From a virus, in the IMG/VR virus record IMGVR_UViG_3300046675_000122, positions 1 to 41,887 of that record: a stretch of DNA of 41,887 bases. One strand, written 5' to 3'. The notes below the pieces were generated by a model. That model saw only the letters and a list, made by a program, of their open reading frames with translations. It searched no databases and was not told where the DNA came from. The position numbers were made by a program, and so were the translations under genes. How positions within the stretch are numbered: position 1 is the first letter of the stretch; each line of letters opens with the position of its first letter. Positions 15,627 to 21,719 of this stretch are shown here, one piece after another.

Positions 15627-15979
15627 TGCTGCCTCTTGCTTGCTATCGCTGCGGCTATACGCTCGCGGTAGGCGCTCATCTCCTCACCGGGACGGGCATA
15701 GAGTCCGAGCCCCTTGGCGACCTCATGCGTTGCCTCGGGACTCCGCCACCAACCCGCCCCCACAGGCATCGGTGGCGGGGTCACATCCGGGGATTTGCGG
15801 AGCCAGTTTCGGGTGAACGTCCAGAAGTACGTCGGGCGTTTATGCGGGTGCGCCAGTAGCCACAGGTGCATCTTGGCGAGCTCGGTGTCGACGTCCTTGG
15901 TCGGCCATGCCTGGTGCAAGGCGCGGATCGTGATGTCGTTCAGTTCGACGACGCCGTTCTTGGCCTGGAGGGTGATCAT
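15623..15979 (-). CDS. putative replication-associated protein, 118 aa
   Basis: Small protein in which DVDTELAKMHLWLLAHPHKRPTYFWTFTRNWL (key residues D, E, KM, W, and the RNWL end) resembles the C-terminal helical part of some phage replication-initiation proteins. In those, a similar WPxxDVxxELxKMxxWL pattern is followed by FxxxWL. The rest is Pro-rich. I chose the ATG at 15979 because it overlaps the methyltransferase stop (ATGA). Reading further upstream enters the methyltransferase gene in another frame. If the similarity is real, this is the only replication-type gene visible in the window. Confidence 0.55.
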   Translation of the reverse strand: MITLQAKNGVVELNDITIRALHQAWPTKDVDTELAKMHLWLLAHPHKRPTYFWTFTRNWLRKSPDVTPPPMPVGAGWWRSPEATHEVAKGLGLYARPGEEMSAYRERIAAAIASKRQH

Positions 15980-16653
15980 GCCCGTTCCGCCTCTATGATC
16001 GCCCGCCCGATGATTTCCGCGATTTGCGGGACGATTGAATTGCCGAGGCATCTAAGGCGGTCCATCCTATTGGGAATCCCATCCTCTTTTCCCATTCTTC
16101 CGGCGACGTATCCAAACCCCGGCATCCCGGCCACTTCTGCATGGAAGGGCAACTTTGGTTTGCCGCCGCGGTCGGTGTGGCCGAGAATCCAGTTGCGCCT
16201 CCGCCTGTGGTCATGTCCAACGGCACAAGCTGGAATCTCGAGGATCGCCGTCCGATAGCCCAATGCAACCAAGTCAGCCTCCAAGTTGGCGAGGACCACG
16301 CCGTTGAGGTGAGCAACGTTCTCACCAATAACCCAAGATGGCCGGAGATTTTCAATAACTCGGCGCATTTGCGGCCAGAGGTAACGGTCATCTGCTGTGC
16401 CAGTTCGTCGGCCCCGGCTTGCGGAGGAAAAAGGTTGGCATGGGAATCCGCCGCAGACGACATCGGGGATTTCGACATACGCCGTGTCAACGTCATTGAT
16501 GTCCCCAATGTTGACGACATTGGGCCAGTGCTTCCGCAGGACGGCGCTGGCGTAGGGGTCGATCTCGGATTGCCAGATGACGCGCATTCCGGCCCGCTCG
16601 AGTCCGAGGTCGAATCCTCCGATGCCGCTAAAGAGTGAGCCAACGGTAAGCAT
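15976..16653 (-). CDS. dcm: DNA (cytosine-C5) methyltransferase
   Basis: 225-residue enzyme that transfers methyl groups from SAM to cytosine C5. Motifs are clear: I SLFSGIGGFDLGL (6-18), IV CGGFPCQPFS with the catalytic Cys (C72), VI ENV (111-113), VIII RRRR (150-153) and X GNSIVPQ (204-210). The target-recognition region between VIII and X is only about 40 residues, shorter than in most free-standing enzymes, so its specificity may be relaxed or short. It probably protects the phage DNA from host restriction. The gene is first in a four-gene operon. No partner restriction enzyme is present. A weak GTGGAT precedes the ATG. Confidence 0.92.
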   Translation of the reverse strand: MLTVGSLFSGIGGFDLGLERAGMRVIWQSEIDPYASAVLRKHWPNVVNIGDINDVDTAYVEIPDVVCGGFPCQPFSSASRGRRTGTADDRYLWPQMRRVIENLRPSWVIGENVAHLNGVVLANLEADLVALGYRTAILEIPACAVGHDHRRRRNWILGHTDRGGKPKLPFHAEVAGMPGFGYVAGRMGKEDGIPNRMDRLRCLGNSIVPQIAEIIGRAIIEAERA

Positions 16654-16844
16654 GGGTTATCCACAGCTTTGCTCATAGCTCCGGCTCTTTCCCTCCAGAT
16701 AGGAGGTACTCGTTAGCCCTCTGGGCGGCTAGTGCCGCACGGGACCGGGTTGACAGCCGGAGTCAGCGCCCGGATTTGTGTCCCCATAGTCCGCTGCTCC
16801 CCTACCGCCGTTAGCCTCGACGGGAACCTTACCGCACAAATGCA

Positions 16845-16945
16845 AAAGCCCGATACTGCTGCGGATCGGTTGGCCGATCGGGCGATGCTAGGCATCGCCG
16901 ACTCCCGGATTGCTCCGAGACCAACCCGCATGAGTATCGGGCTTT
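16845..16945. ncRNA. putative structured RNA or terminator complex (cloverleaf-like)
   Basis: A perfect 13-bp inverted repeat (aaagcccgatact at 16845-16857; agtatcgggcttt at 16933-16945) encloses three further hairpins. These are a 6-bp stem with loop ttgg (16864-16879), a perfect 8-bp stem with loop tag (16881-16899), and a 4-bp stem around 16906-16917 that can be extended by 2 bp. Together they form a four-way junction. A stem of A-run, GC, T-run type is also typical of bidirectional terminators. I cannot decide between a small RNA, an insulating terminator and an origin structure. Confidence 0.45.
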
Positions 16946-16972
16946 ATCGCTGCGGCCAACAGCACCTCCACT

Positions 16973-16986
16973 TTGATCTACATCAA
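16973..16986. promoter_or_regulatory. FNR/Anr-type palindrome
   Basis: TTGAT-CTAC-ATCAA is an exact match to the FNR/Anr consensus TTGATNNNNATCAA. Its centre lies about 65 bases upstream of the -35 box of the early promoter. Binding by a host oxygen-responsive regulator is possible, but a chance match cannot be excluded. Confidence 0.35.
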
Positions 16987-17044
16987 TGCGATTTGTCAAG
17001 TGCCCCGTGAGCGGCCCCATACCCGGGCTGATTTCTGAATAGTC

Positions 17045-17072
17045 TTGACAGGCATGATGGCTTGACTATAAC
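17045..17072 (+). promoter_or_regulatory. strong sigma70-like early promoter
   Basis: TTGACA (17045-17050), a 16-base spacer and TATAAC (17067-17072) point into the gene at 17103. TTGAC recurs inside the spacer (17063-17067) and TGTCAA lies at 17083-17088. The -35 box and TGTCAA therefore form an inverted pair around the start point, which could be an operator. AGGAGG at 17090-17095 is a near-perfect ribosome site. Confidence 0.75.
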
Positions 17073-17102
17073 ATTAGGCGTCTGTCAACAGGAGGTGTCG
17101 AA

Positions 17103-17336
17103 ATGGCGAAACGTGGCGAGAAGCTTACCCCTCTTCAGCGCGCTCTGGCAACCCAATCGCGCAAGCAGGACATATCGCAGGAACAGATAGACGTGGCCCA
17201 TGCGTGGATGCAGGACAAAATCGGCATGACGCAGGCAGCAACCGGACTAGACGAACCGAGGTCGGGAACGGTTCTCTACAAGATCGCTTGCTATCTCCGC
17301 GAGAGCTATCGGCGCGGGCAGCTGGTCATAAAGTGA
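17103..17336 (+). CDS. putative small DNA-binding regulator, 77 aa
   Basis: First gene behind the strong early promoter, with AGGAGG seven bases before its ATG. The protein is basic and helical. Its C-terminal half (MTQAATGLDEPRSG, TVLYKIACYLRESYRRGQL) looks like a helix-turn-helix followed by a basic helix, as in phage regulators that act on their own promoter, but I cannot assign a family. The stop lies within an inverted repeat (17333-17352), and a hairpin with a T run follows. The gene may therefore be transcribed alone at high level, as expected for an early regulator. Functional assignment is inference. Confidence 0.7.
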   Translation: MAKRGEKLTPLQRALATQSRKQDISQEQIDVAHAWMQDKIGMTQAATGLDEPRSGTVLYKIACYLRESYRRGQLVIK

Positions 17337-17377
17337 CGGCGAGCGCCGTCACAATGTGACGTGGAGCGTCACTTTTT
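17333..17377 (+). terminator. paired inverted repeats with T run (terminator/operator)
   Basis: GTGACGGCG-AG-CGCCGTCAC (17333-17352) is followed by GTGACG-tggag-CGTCAC (17356-17372) and five T residues (17373-17377). The second hairpin plus the T run is a plausible rho-independent terminator. The outer arms aaagtgacg and cgtcacttt can pair too, giving alternative folds. The half-sites match those at 13392-13418. Confidence 0.6.
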
Positions 17378-17441
17378 CGGGCACAGGACTTGCTATAGGG
17401 TGCCGTTTTGTGCCGGGCACGGTTATCGCTTTAGGGTAGGC

Positions 17442-17645
17442 ATGTACGAAGCCAACGACCTTGAGAAGCTAGTGTTCCCCGGACCCATGTCACCGGGGCT
17501 GACGCTCCGCGACTACTTCGCCGCTGCGGCGCTGATGGGAATGCACGCGAGGGACACGTTCGATCCGGGCCAAGCGACGCCACAGAAGCGGGCTCATCTT
17601 TGCTACATCGACGCCGACGCAATGCTGAAAGAGAGGGAGAAATGA
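17442..17645 (+). CDS. conserved small phage protein, 67 aa
   Basis: Small protein with the pattern GLTLRDYFAAAALMGMHA followed by a helix with Ala, Tyr/Asp and acidic residues (IDADAMLKER). This pattern occurs in many small early phage proteins of unknown function, where the last segment reads roughly ADALIAE. AGGGTAGG lies just upstream of the ATG at 17442. Reading further upstream would enter the terminator hairpin. The stop overlaps the next start (ATGA). Confidence 0.75.
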   Translation: MYEANDLEKLVFPGPMSPGLTLRDYFAAAALMGMHARDTFDPGQATPQKRAHLCYIDADAMLKEREK

Positions 17646-17866
17646 AAGACCACCCGAACTACAGACCCATCGACCCGCGCCATCGCATCATCGGCAGGCA
17701 TTCCAACTTCGACTCGCACGAACAGTGGACGTTCGTCCGCGTCCACAATCCGCGGCTCTACCGCAAGGACTTCCGGCGCGACTGGACGGTCGATCGCGTC
17801 GTGTTCGTCATCATGGCCGTGCTGCTCGCTCTGGGCTTGCTGGCCGTCAACCTGCCGGCGGCGTGA
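17642..17866 (+). CDS. small membrane-anchored protein, 74 aa
   Basis: The N-terminal 50 residues are polar and basic (PRHRIIGRHSNFDS, RLYRKDFRRDW). The C-terminus is one membrane helix (VVFVIMAVLLALGLLAVNL), which would anchor the basic part at the inner membrane facing the cytoplasm. No family recognised. GAGGGAGAA provides the ribosome site. It is coupled to the previous gene by ATGA and to the next by TGATG. Possibly a host-modifying protein such as an exclusion or inhibition factor (speculative). Confidence 0.7.
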   Translation: MKDHPNYRPIDPRHRIIGRHSNFDSHEQWTFVRVHNPRLYRKDFRRDWTVDRVVFVIMAVLLALGLLAVNLPAA

Positions 17867-18060
17867 TGAAGCGTGAACCATATCCGCCGGTCGAAGACCT
17901 CCAAGCCGCCTATGTTGCGGTAGCAAAGCTGATCGCTTGGTATCAGGGAAAAGGGCGCACCAAGCCGGAATTCATCACCGCAGCGAATGTTCCGATCGTC
18001 AACTCTCTTTCGCTGTCTCTACTTCTTATTGACGTGATGATTATCAAAATGAGGCTCTGA
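17866..18060 (+). CDS. hypothetical protein, 64 aa
   Basis: Small protein with an amphipathic first half (LQAAYVAVAKLIAWYQG) and a hydrophobic C-terminus (SLSLSLLLIDVMIIKM) that could associate with membrane or form a helix bundle. No family recognised. Both ends overlap neighbours by a single base (TGATG), which supports it as a real gene of the coupled early operon. Confidence 0.6.
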   Translation: MKREPYPPVEDLQAAYVAVAKLIAWYQGKGRTKPEFITAANVPIVNSLSLSLLLIDVMIIKMRL

Positions 18061-18284
18061 TGAGCGATCAGCCGAAGTTCTGCCGTGACTGCAAGTACGG
18101 AAGCGAACAAGTCAGGGTCGATGGCAAAGATGCCCTGTGCGGCCATGAGAACGCCGTAATGGTTGGATCGGATTACGAGGTCACCGGGGCGCCCGAAGAT
18201 CGGAAGTTCTATTCCTGCGTCGCAATGCGCGCCGGCATCTGCAAGGAAGGAAAACTCTGGGAGCCTAAAGATGCACACGCATGA
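18060..18284 (+). CDS. Cys-rich small phage protein, 74 aa
   Basis: CRDC near the start, a Cys-Gly-His (LCGHE) in the middle, and FYSCVAMRAGICKEGKLWEP at the end (Cys residues and MRAG..C..EGKLWEP being the key parts) match a pattern of small phage proteins likely to bind one zinc ion. Function is unknown. The start overlaps the preceding stop by one base. It is one of five small Cys-rich proteins encoded in the early regions (15040, 18060, 19175, 20455, 21696). Confidence 0.75.
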   Translation: MSDQPKFCRDCKYGSEQVRVDGKDALCGHENAVMVGSDYEVTGAPEDRKFYSCVAMRAGICKEGKLWEPKDAHA

Positions 18285-18462
18285 CGAGATGGACTTCATC
18301 GACGAACGGGACTGGCAGTTGCAGCAGAAGATGGATGACGAGGCAGAGCAGTTAAGGTACAGAGAAATACTGCGCCGCATTTCGGAAGGCGTGCCAGTCA
18401 GCAAGGACGACGTAATTCAGCTCTGCATCGCTTGCGGGATTGACAAGCGCGACGTGTTCTAG
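18271..18462 (+). CDS. hypothetical acidic protein, 63 aa
   Basis: Small charged protein starting MHTHDEMDFIDERDWQLQQK. Its C-terminal helix-turn-like segment (LRRISEGVPVSKDDVIQLCIACGI) could be a small HTH, but this is uncertain. GGAG lies seven bases before the ATG at 18271, which overlaps the end of the previous gene by 14 bases. An internal ATG at 18289 is also possible. The TAG stop overlaps a GTG that could begin the next frame. Confidence 0.6.
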   Translation: MHTHDEMDFIDERDWQLQQKMDDEAEQLRYREILRRISEGVPVSKDDVIQLCIACGIDKRDVF

Positions 18463-18557
18463 TGCAGACGATCGGCGAAGGCCTCAAGCAATGGCTCGAT
18501 GACTTCTATCGGCACGAGGCTTACCAACGTGAACGAGATCAAGAAAGGAAGGAACGA

Positions 18558-19172
18558 ATGGGCAGGTACGCAACAGAGGGCGGCGGGGGGTCGGACTTCA
18601 AACCCGCGCCGGCAGGGACACATCTCGCACGGGCATTTCGACTTATCGACCTCGGCACCCACCACGGCGAGTGGCAGGGCGCGCCGACGGTCAGGAATCA
18701 GGTCTTCATCGGATGGGAGTTGCCCGACGAGCTCGACTCATTCGGCGACAAGATGCAGCCCTACACGGTCGGGCGGTTCTTCACCAATAGCCTCTCCGAG
18801 AAGTCGAATCTGCGGCCCCTGCTCGAATCCTGGCGCGGCAAGGCGTTCAGCGTCGAGGAACTGATGAAGTTCGACCTCGAGACGATCGTCGGCCAGCCCT
18901 GCATGCTCACCGTCGTCCATGAGCAGAAGGACGGCAAGACGAAGGCAAAGGTGGTGAGCGCCGCCAAACTCCCGAAGAACATGACCGCCCCGCCGCAGAT
19001 CAATCCGAGTCAGGTGTTCTGGATCGACGAGTGGAACAGCGCCACATTCGAGCAATTGCCCGAAGGCTTCCAGAAGATCATCAAGGAATCCGACGAGTAT
19101 AAGCAGCGCATGATGCCGGCAAGGAATGGCAATGCGCCCCCGATCGACGACGACGATTCAATCCCATTCTGA
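18558..19172 (+). CDS. ssDNA-binding/annealing-like protein (DUF669-like)
   Basis: 204-residue protein beginning MGRYATEGGGGSDFKPAPAG, with VRNQVFIGWELP, RFFTNSLSEKSNLRPLLESWRG, and a C-terminal acidic tail (DDDDSIPF). An acidic tail of this kind is typical of single-stranded-DNA-binding proteins. The pattern matches phage proteins encoded next to a recombination exonuclease. It probably binds ssDNA made by the exonuclease at 19437-20192 and supports strand annealing. I chose the ATG at 18558 (AAGGAAGG upstream, conserved GRYA start). A GTG at 18462, overlapping the previous TAG, would add 32 residues and is a real alternative. Confidence 0.75.
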   Translation: MGRYATEGGGGSDFKPAPAGTHLARAFRLIDLGTHHGEWQGAPTVRNQVFIGWELPDELDSFGDKMQPYTVGRFFTNSLSEKSNLRPLLESWRGKAFSVEELMKFDLETIVGQPCMLTVVHEQKDGKTKAKVVSAAKLPKNMTAPPQINPSQVFWIDEWNSATFEQLPEGFQKIIKESDEYKQRMMPARNGNAPPIDDDDSIPF

Positions 19173-19174
19173 CC

Positions 19175-19444
19175 ATGAAAACCTGTCCCGAGTGCGGCAA
19201 GCCCCAGGGTACGTTCGGCACCAACTACCCGAGCAAGAAGGAACTCCATCTGTCCCAGGTGACGACCGGCGACGCCGTCGGCAGCACGGTCGGCGTCATG
19301 GTCTGCGACTGCGGGGGCAACCTCTTCATGGTGTTCTTCGATAACCGCAAGCTGCACATCCATTGTGACGGTTGCAACTCGTCCTATCAGGTGACGATGG
19401 TGAAAGACCTGCCGCAGCCGGAGCAGAAAGTCGACAATGTCTGA
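19175..19444 (+). CDS. small zinc-ribbon protein, 89 aa
   Basis: Contains CPECGKPQG near the start, CDCGG in the middle and HCDGCNSSYQV at the end. These are pairs of Cys residues that can form one or two zinc sites. It is encoded between the ssDNA-binding-like protein and the exonuclease, overlapping the latter by eight bases, which suggests a role with nucleic acid in the recombination module. Specific activity unknown. Confidence 0.75.
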   Translation: MKTCPECGKPQGTFGTNYPSKKELHLSQVTTGDAVGSTVGVMVCDCGGNLFMVFFDNRKLHIHCDGCNSSYQVTMVKDLPQPEQKVDNV

Positions 19445-20192
19445 TTACGCCTCCGAATCGGGCCACTGGTATAACCGCGACGGTACGCCGGCATACACCA
19501 TCGTCGGCAAGACCGGAGAGCGTCCGACGACGCTCCGCGACGCCCGCAAACTCGATCTGCTGCCCGGCTGCACGAAGGTGATGCAGGAGGCATCGCGCCA
19601 AGGACTCGAGCGCTACTTTCAGCGGCAGATATTCAACGCCACCATCAGCTTGGTGTCGACCACGCTGCCTAGCATTGCCGAACACGATTCGCTGTTTGCC
19701 GAAGCCCTGAAGATGTCGAAGGAAGCAGGAGCCAAGGCCGCGGAGCGCGGGACCGAAATCCACGGCGCTTTGGAGCGGTCGAAGAAAGGCCAGAGCGTCG
19801 CCCCGCAGTTCATCCCCTGGTTGGGCGTCGTCCACGACGAGCTCGTTAAGCACTGCGGGCTACAGGTCTGGAAGGCCGAGCAGTCCTATGCCCACAAGTT
19901 CGGCTACGGCACGAAAGTGGATTTGCACAGCGCAAACTGGCTGATCGACTACAAGTCGAAGGATGACGAGGTGCGCGAGGACGTGCAGTTGTGGGACGAA
20001 CACCACATGCAGCTTGCCGCCTGCCGCCTCGCCGCGGGCATACCGCAGGCGAGATGCGCGATCGTGTTCTTCGGCAGACAGACGCCGTGGGCGAAGTTCG
20101 TCGAGGCCGAGGAAGAGGATTTGCGCCGGGGTTGGGATATGTTCGAGGCGTTGCTCACCTACTGGCAGTCTAAGAACCGGATGGCGCGATGA
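19437..20192 (+). CDS. PD-(D/E)XK exonuclease (RecB/Cas4-like)
   Basis: 251-residue nuclease with motifs of the PD-(D/E)XK superfamily: RGTEIHG (104-110), E148, GTKVDL (D162), LIDYKSK (D171-K173) and HHMQLAAC with Q192. These correspond to motif I through the QxxxY-type motif of RecB/Cas4-like exonucleases. Phage members resect double-stranded ends to give 3' ssDNA for annealing. Its neighbour at 18558 is the likely partner, and NinB (20455) and RusA (15267) complete a recombination set. The start overlaps the zinc-ribbon gene by eight bases, and the stop overlaps the next ATG (ATGA). Confidence 0.88.
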   Translation: MSDYASESGHWYNRDGTPAYTIVGKTGERPTTLRDARKLDLLPGCTKVMQEASRQGLERYFQRQIFNATISLVSTTLPSIAEHDSLFAEALKMSKEAGAKAAERGTEIHGALERSKKGQSVAPQFIPWLGVVHDELVKHCGLQVWKAEQSYAHKFGYGTKVDLHSANWLIDYKSKDDEVREDVQLWDEHHMQLAACRLAAGIPQARCAIVFFGRQTPWAKFVEAEEEDLRRGWDMFEALLTYWQSKNRMAR

Positions 20193-20212
20193 TCGAACTG
20201 ACAGATGAGGAT
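20188..20212 (+). repeat. 25-bp direct repeat, copy 1
   Basis: The first 24 coding bases and one upstream base of the gene at 20189 are identical to 21695-21719, which begin the gene at 21696. Both encode MIELTDED. It is probably a recent duplication or module exchange. Confidence 0.8.
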
Positions 20213-20458
20213 CGGGCGGTGATTGAGCGTCTTTGGGCAGATAAATCGCTGGATTGGCGGGAATTCGTTGTGGCCGTTTACGCCGCTGGCAAGTCAGCCC
20301 GCATAGCACCGTCGCAAGAAGAAGTGGAGGCGCTGATTGCGCGGTTACCGTGCGACGAATCCGAATGTATTGGTGCGCTTCGCCGTCTCGCCGCGCCCGC
20401 TGAACCGCCATGGCCCGATGACAATAAGTTGCCGGACCCAGAATATCCCAAGAAATGA
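20189..20458 (+). CDS. hypothetical protein sharing N-terminus with the Lar-like gene
   Basis: 89-residue acidic protein starting MIELTDEDRAVIERLW. The first eight residues and 25 bases of DNA are identical to the start of the gene at 21696. The remainder (AVYAAGKSARIAPSQEEVEAL) also resembles the corresponding part there (VYRAGLAAGLERAA). The two N-terminal modules are therefore probably paralogous with different C-terminal parts. The Pro/Asp-rich end is disordered. No function recognised. Starts and stops overlap neighbours (ATGA). Confidence 0.7.
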   Translation: MIELTDEDRAVIERLWADKSLDWREFVVAVYAAGKSARIAPSQEEVEALIARLPCDESECIGALRRLAAPAEPPWPDDNKLPDPEYPKK

Positions 20459-20775
20459 GAACGCGCTGCCCCACCTGTGGCCGTATGCAGAAGCGTTCCA
20501 ACGCGCAGAACGCGCTCCTGTGGGCGCTCCTGACCGAGATCAGCGAGCGGCTGCGAGTGGACGGCAGAGGGTTTGAGCCGCCGGTTTGGAGTGAATATTT
20601 CAAGCGCCGATTCCTGGGCGCGGAGGAGTTCAGACTACCGTCGGGCGAGGTGCTGATCGTGCCGCATTCGTCCGCCGACTTGGACGAGGCAGCGTTCAGC
20701 GACTACCTCTCGAAGATCGAGGTGTGGGCGTCCGACAGGAACGTGTTCCTGCCCGACCGTGAGGCCATGATATGA
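20455..20775 (+). CDS. ninB: NinB-family recombination protein
   Basis: 106-residue protein with the NinB pattern: NAQNALLWALLTEISERL, then PPVWSEYFKRRFLG, GEVLIVPHSSADLDEAAFSDYLSKIEVWA in parts (PHSSADLD; FSDYLSKIE), and a D at the end. In lambda, NinB (Orf) binds single-stranded DNA and replaces RecFOR functions in RecA-independent and dependent recombination. An added N-terminal CPTCG could make a zinc contact, but only one pair of Cys is visible. Position just after the exonuclease supports a recombination role. Confidence 0.9.
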   Translation: MRTRCPTCGRMQKRSNAQNALLWALLTEISERLRVDGRGFEPPVWSEYFKRRFLGAEEFRLPSGEVLIVPHSSADLDEAAFSDYLSKIEVWASDRNVFLPDREAMI

Positions 20776-20975
20776 GCGAGAAGCGGACGCAGTGCGCGCA
20801 GATATTGGCGCATCTCCAGACAGGCGCTCACATTACGCCGCTGGAGGCGCTTGATCTGTTCAAGTGCATGAGGCTTGCCCCGCGCATTCACGACCTCAAG
20901 GCCATGGGTCACAAGATCGAATGCAAGATGCGTCACCAGAACGGGAAATACTTCGGGGAGTACTTCATACCATGA
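20772..20975 (+). CDS. helix-turn-helix protein, 67 aa
   Basis: Small protein with QILAHLQTGAHITPLEALDLF and CMRLAPRIHDLKAMGH, matching the winged HTH family seen in many phages near ninB (HTH_39-like). The two helices plus the basic end (IECKMRHQNGKY) suggest DNA binding. It may regulate the late switch, or its own operon. The ATG overlaps the NinB stop and its stop overlaps the next start (ATGA). Confidence 0.8.
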   Translation: MSEKRTQCAQILAHLQTGAHITPLEALDLFKCMRLAPRIHDLKAMGHKIECKMRHQNGKYFGEYFIP

Positions 20976-21523
20976 GCGTATTCGAGGACAGCACGACGAA
21001 CGGCTGGCTGCGGCAGCATGGGCCGATCAATCTGCGGCACTCGCCCAAGGTCGACCGCGCCCGGCGCGATCTGGCGGCAGCGGAGGGCATCATCAAGTCC
21101 GGCCTGTTCGGGCTCAACATCGTTCTCGCCATAATTATCCTGTGCGAGCTCCTGTCTGGGTGCGCTGCGGCTCCCGTCAAGACTCTGGACGTTACTTGGG
21201 CCGACTCCAGTTGCAGTCACCACAAGGTGATCCGCTTCGTGGATTCGTCGGCTCCCGTTCTCGACTGCATTGCCAATTCGAGCGCGGAGGATGCGATCGG
21301 CCTAGGCGCCTTGCTGATCTTGGGCGTCCCCGCCGCCGCCTGTGCGATACGCTATCCGGATCAGCCCGTAGCGACGGTCTACATGGCGATTCACTCACCC
21401 GCTGCCGAAATATGGGCGTGGCAGACGCTGCGCTCGCCTAATGCGCTCCTCGAATGGGAGATCGACAACGCGATGGGGAGGGCGTATCCGTGGATGCTAC
21501 CGTGGCTGCAAACGTGCTTATGA
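20972..21523 (+). CDS. membrane protein with internal lipobox-like motif, 183 aa
   Basis: The N-terminal 40 residues are polar and charged, followed by a hydrophobic helix (LFGLNIVLAIIILCELL) that ends in LSGC, a good match to a bacterial lipobox. A second hydrophobic segment (IGLGALLILGVPAAACAI) lies near residue 115. The lipobox sits about 60 residues from the start, too far for a normal signal peptide. Either the start is unusual, the motif is fortuitous, or the N-terminus is a cytoplasmic extension. The periplasmic part has several Cys (SSCSHH, VLDCIAN). No family assigned. ATGA junctions on both sides. Confidence 0.6.
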   Translation: MSVFEDSTTNGWLRQHGPINLRHSPKVDRARRDLAAAEGIIKSGLFGLNIVLAIIILCELLSGCAAAPVKTLDVTWADSSCSHHKVIRFVDSSAPVLDCIANSSAEDAIGLGALLILGVPAAACAIRYPDQPVATVYMAIHSPAAEIWAWQTLRSPNALLEWEIDNAMGRAYPWMLPWLQTCL

Positions 21524-21696
21524 ACGCCTCTCGACGACATGAGTCTGAACAAGTTCTGCTGAAGCGAATTGAATCGTGGCGCGTAGAGCAGAAAACGAAT
21601 CAACATGGATTCGCTGCCATGGCCGAATACATTATCCAAGCCATCACGGCGCAGATTTTGTCACGACATCGCGCCCCTGAGCGCCGGGAGGATTGA
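21520..21696 (+). CDS. hypothetical protein, 58 aa
   Basis: Small helical protein (SRRHESEQVLLKRIESW, FAAMAEYIIQAITAQIL). The ATG at 21520 overlaps the previous stop as ATGA. A GTG at 21490 in the same frame would lie inside the previous gene. The stop TGA overlaps the next ATG by one base. No family recognised. Confidence 0.6.
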   Translation: MNASRRHESEQVLLKRIESWRVEQKTNQHGFAAMAEYIIQAITAQILSRHRAPERRED

Positions 21697-21719
21697 TGAT
21701 CGAACTGACAGATGAGGAT
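21695..21719 (+). repeat. 25-bp direct repeat, copy 2
   Basis: Second copy of the repeat at 20188-20212, covering the start of the Lar-like gene. Confidence 0.8.

Larger units (their letters stand above)
16654..17102. other. divergent control region
   Basis: About 450 bases between the methyltransferase operon and the early operon. It contains, left to right, a plus-strand TTGACA without a good -10 box (16750), a 13-bp inverted repeat enclosing three hairpins (16845-16945), an FNR-type palindrome (16973-16986) and a strong promoter (17045-17072). A 56-codon frame at 16840-17010 lacks a ribosome site and overlaps the structured repeat, so I do not call it. It is also a candidate origin of replication. 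Confidence 0.6.

Noticed and set aside
15993-16676. 227-codon open frame in another frame over the methyltransferase gene, with a GGAG before its ATG
   Set aside because: All methyltransferase motifs are in the other frame. The product is Ser/Pro-rich with no recognisable features, as expected of a shadow frame in GC-rich DNA.
16750-16778. TTGACA on the plus strand as a second promoter
   Set aside because: At 17 bases the -10 position reads GATTTG, with only two matches to the consensus.
16840-17010. 56-codon plus-strand frame (MQKPDTAADR...)
   Set aside because: No ribosome site, and it overlaps the structured inverted repeat, which explains the sequence better.
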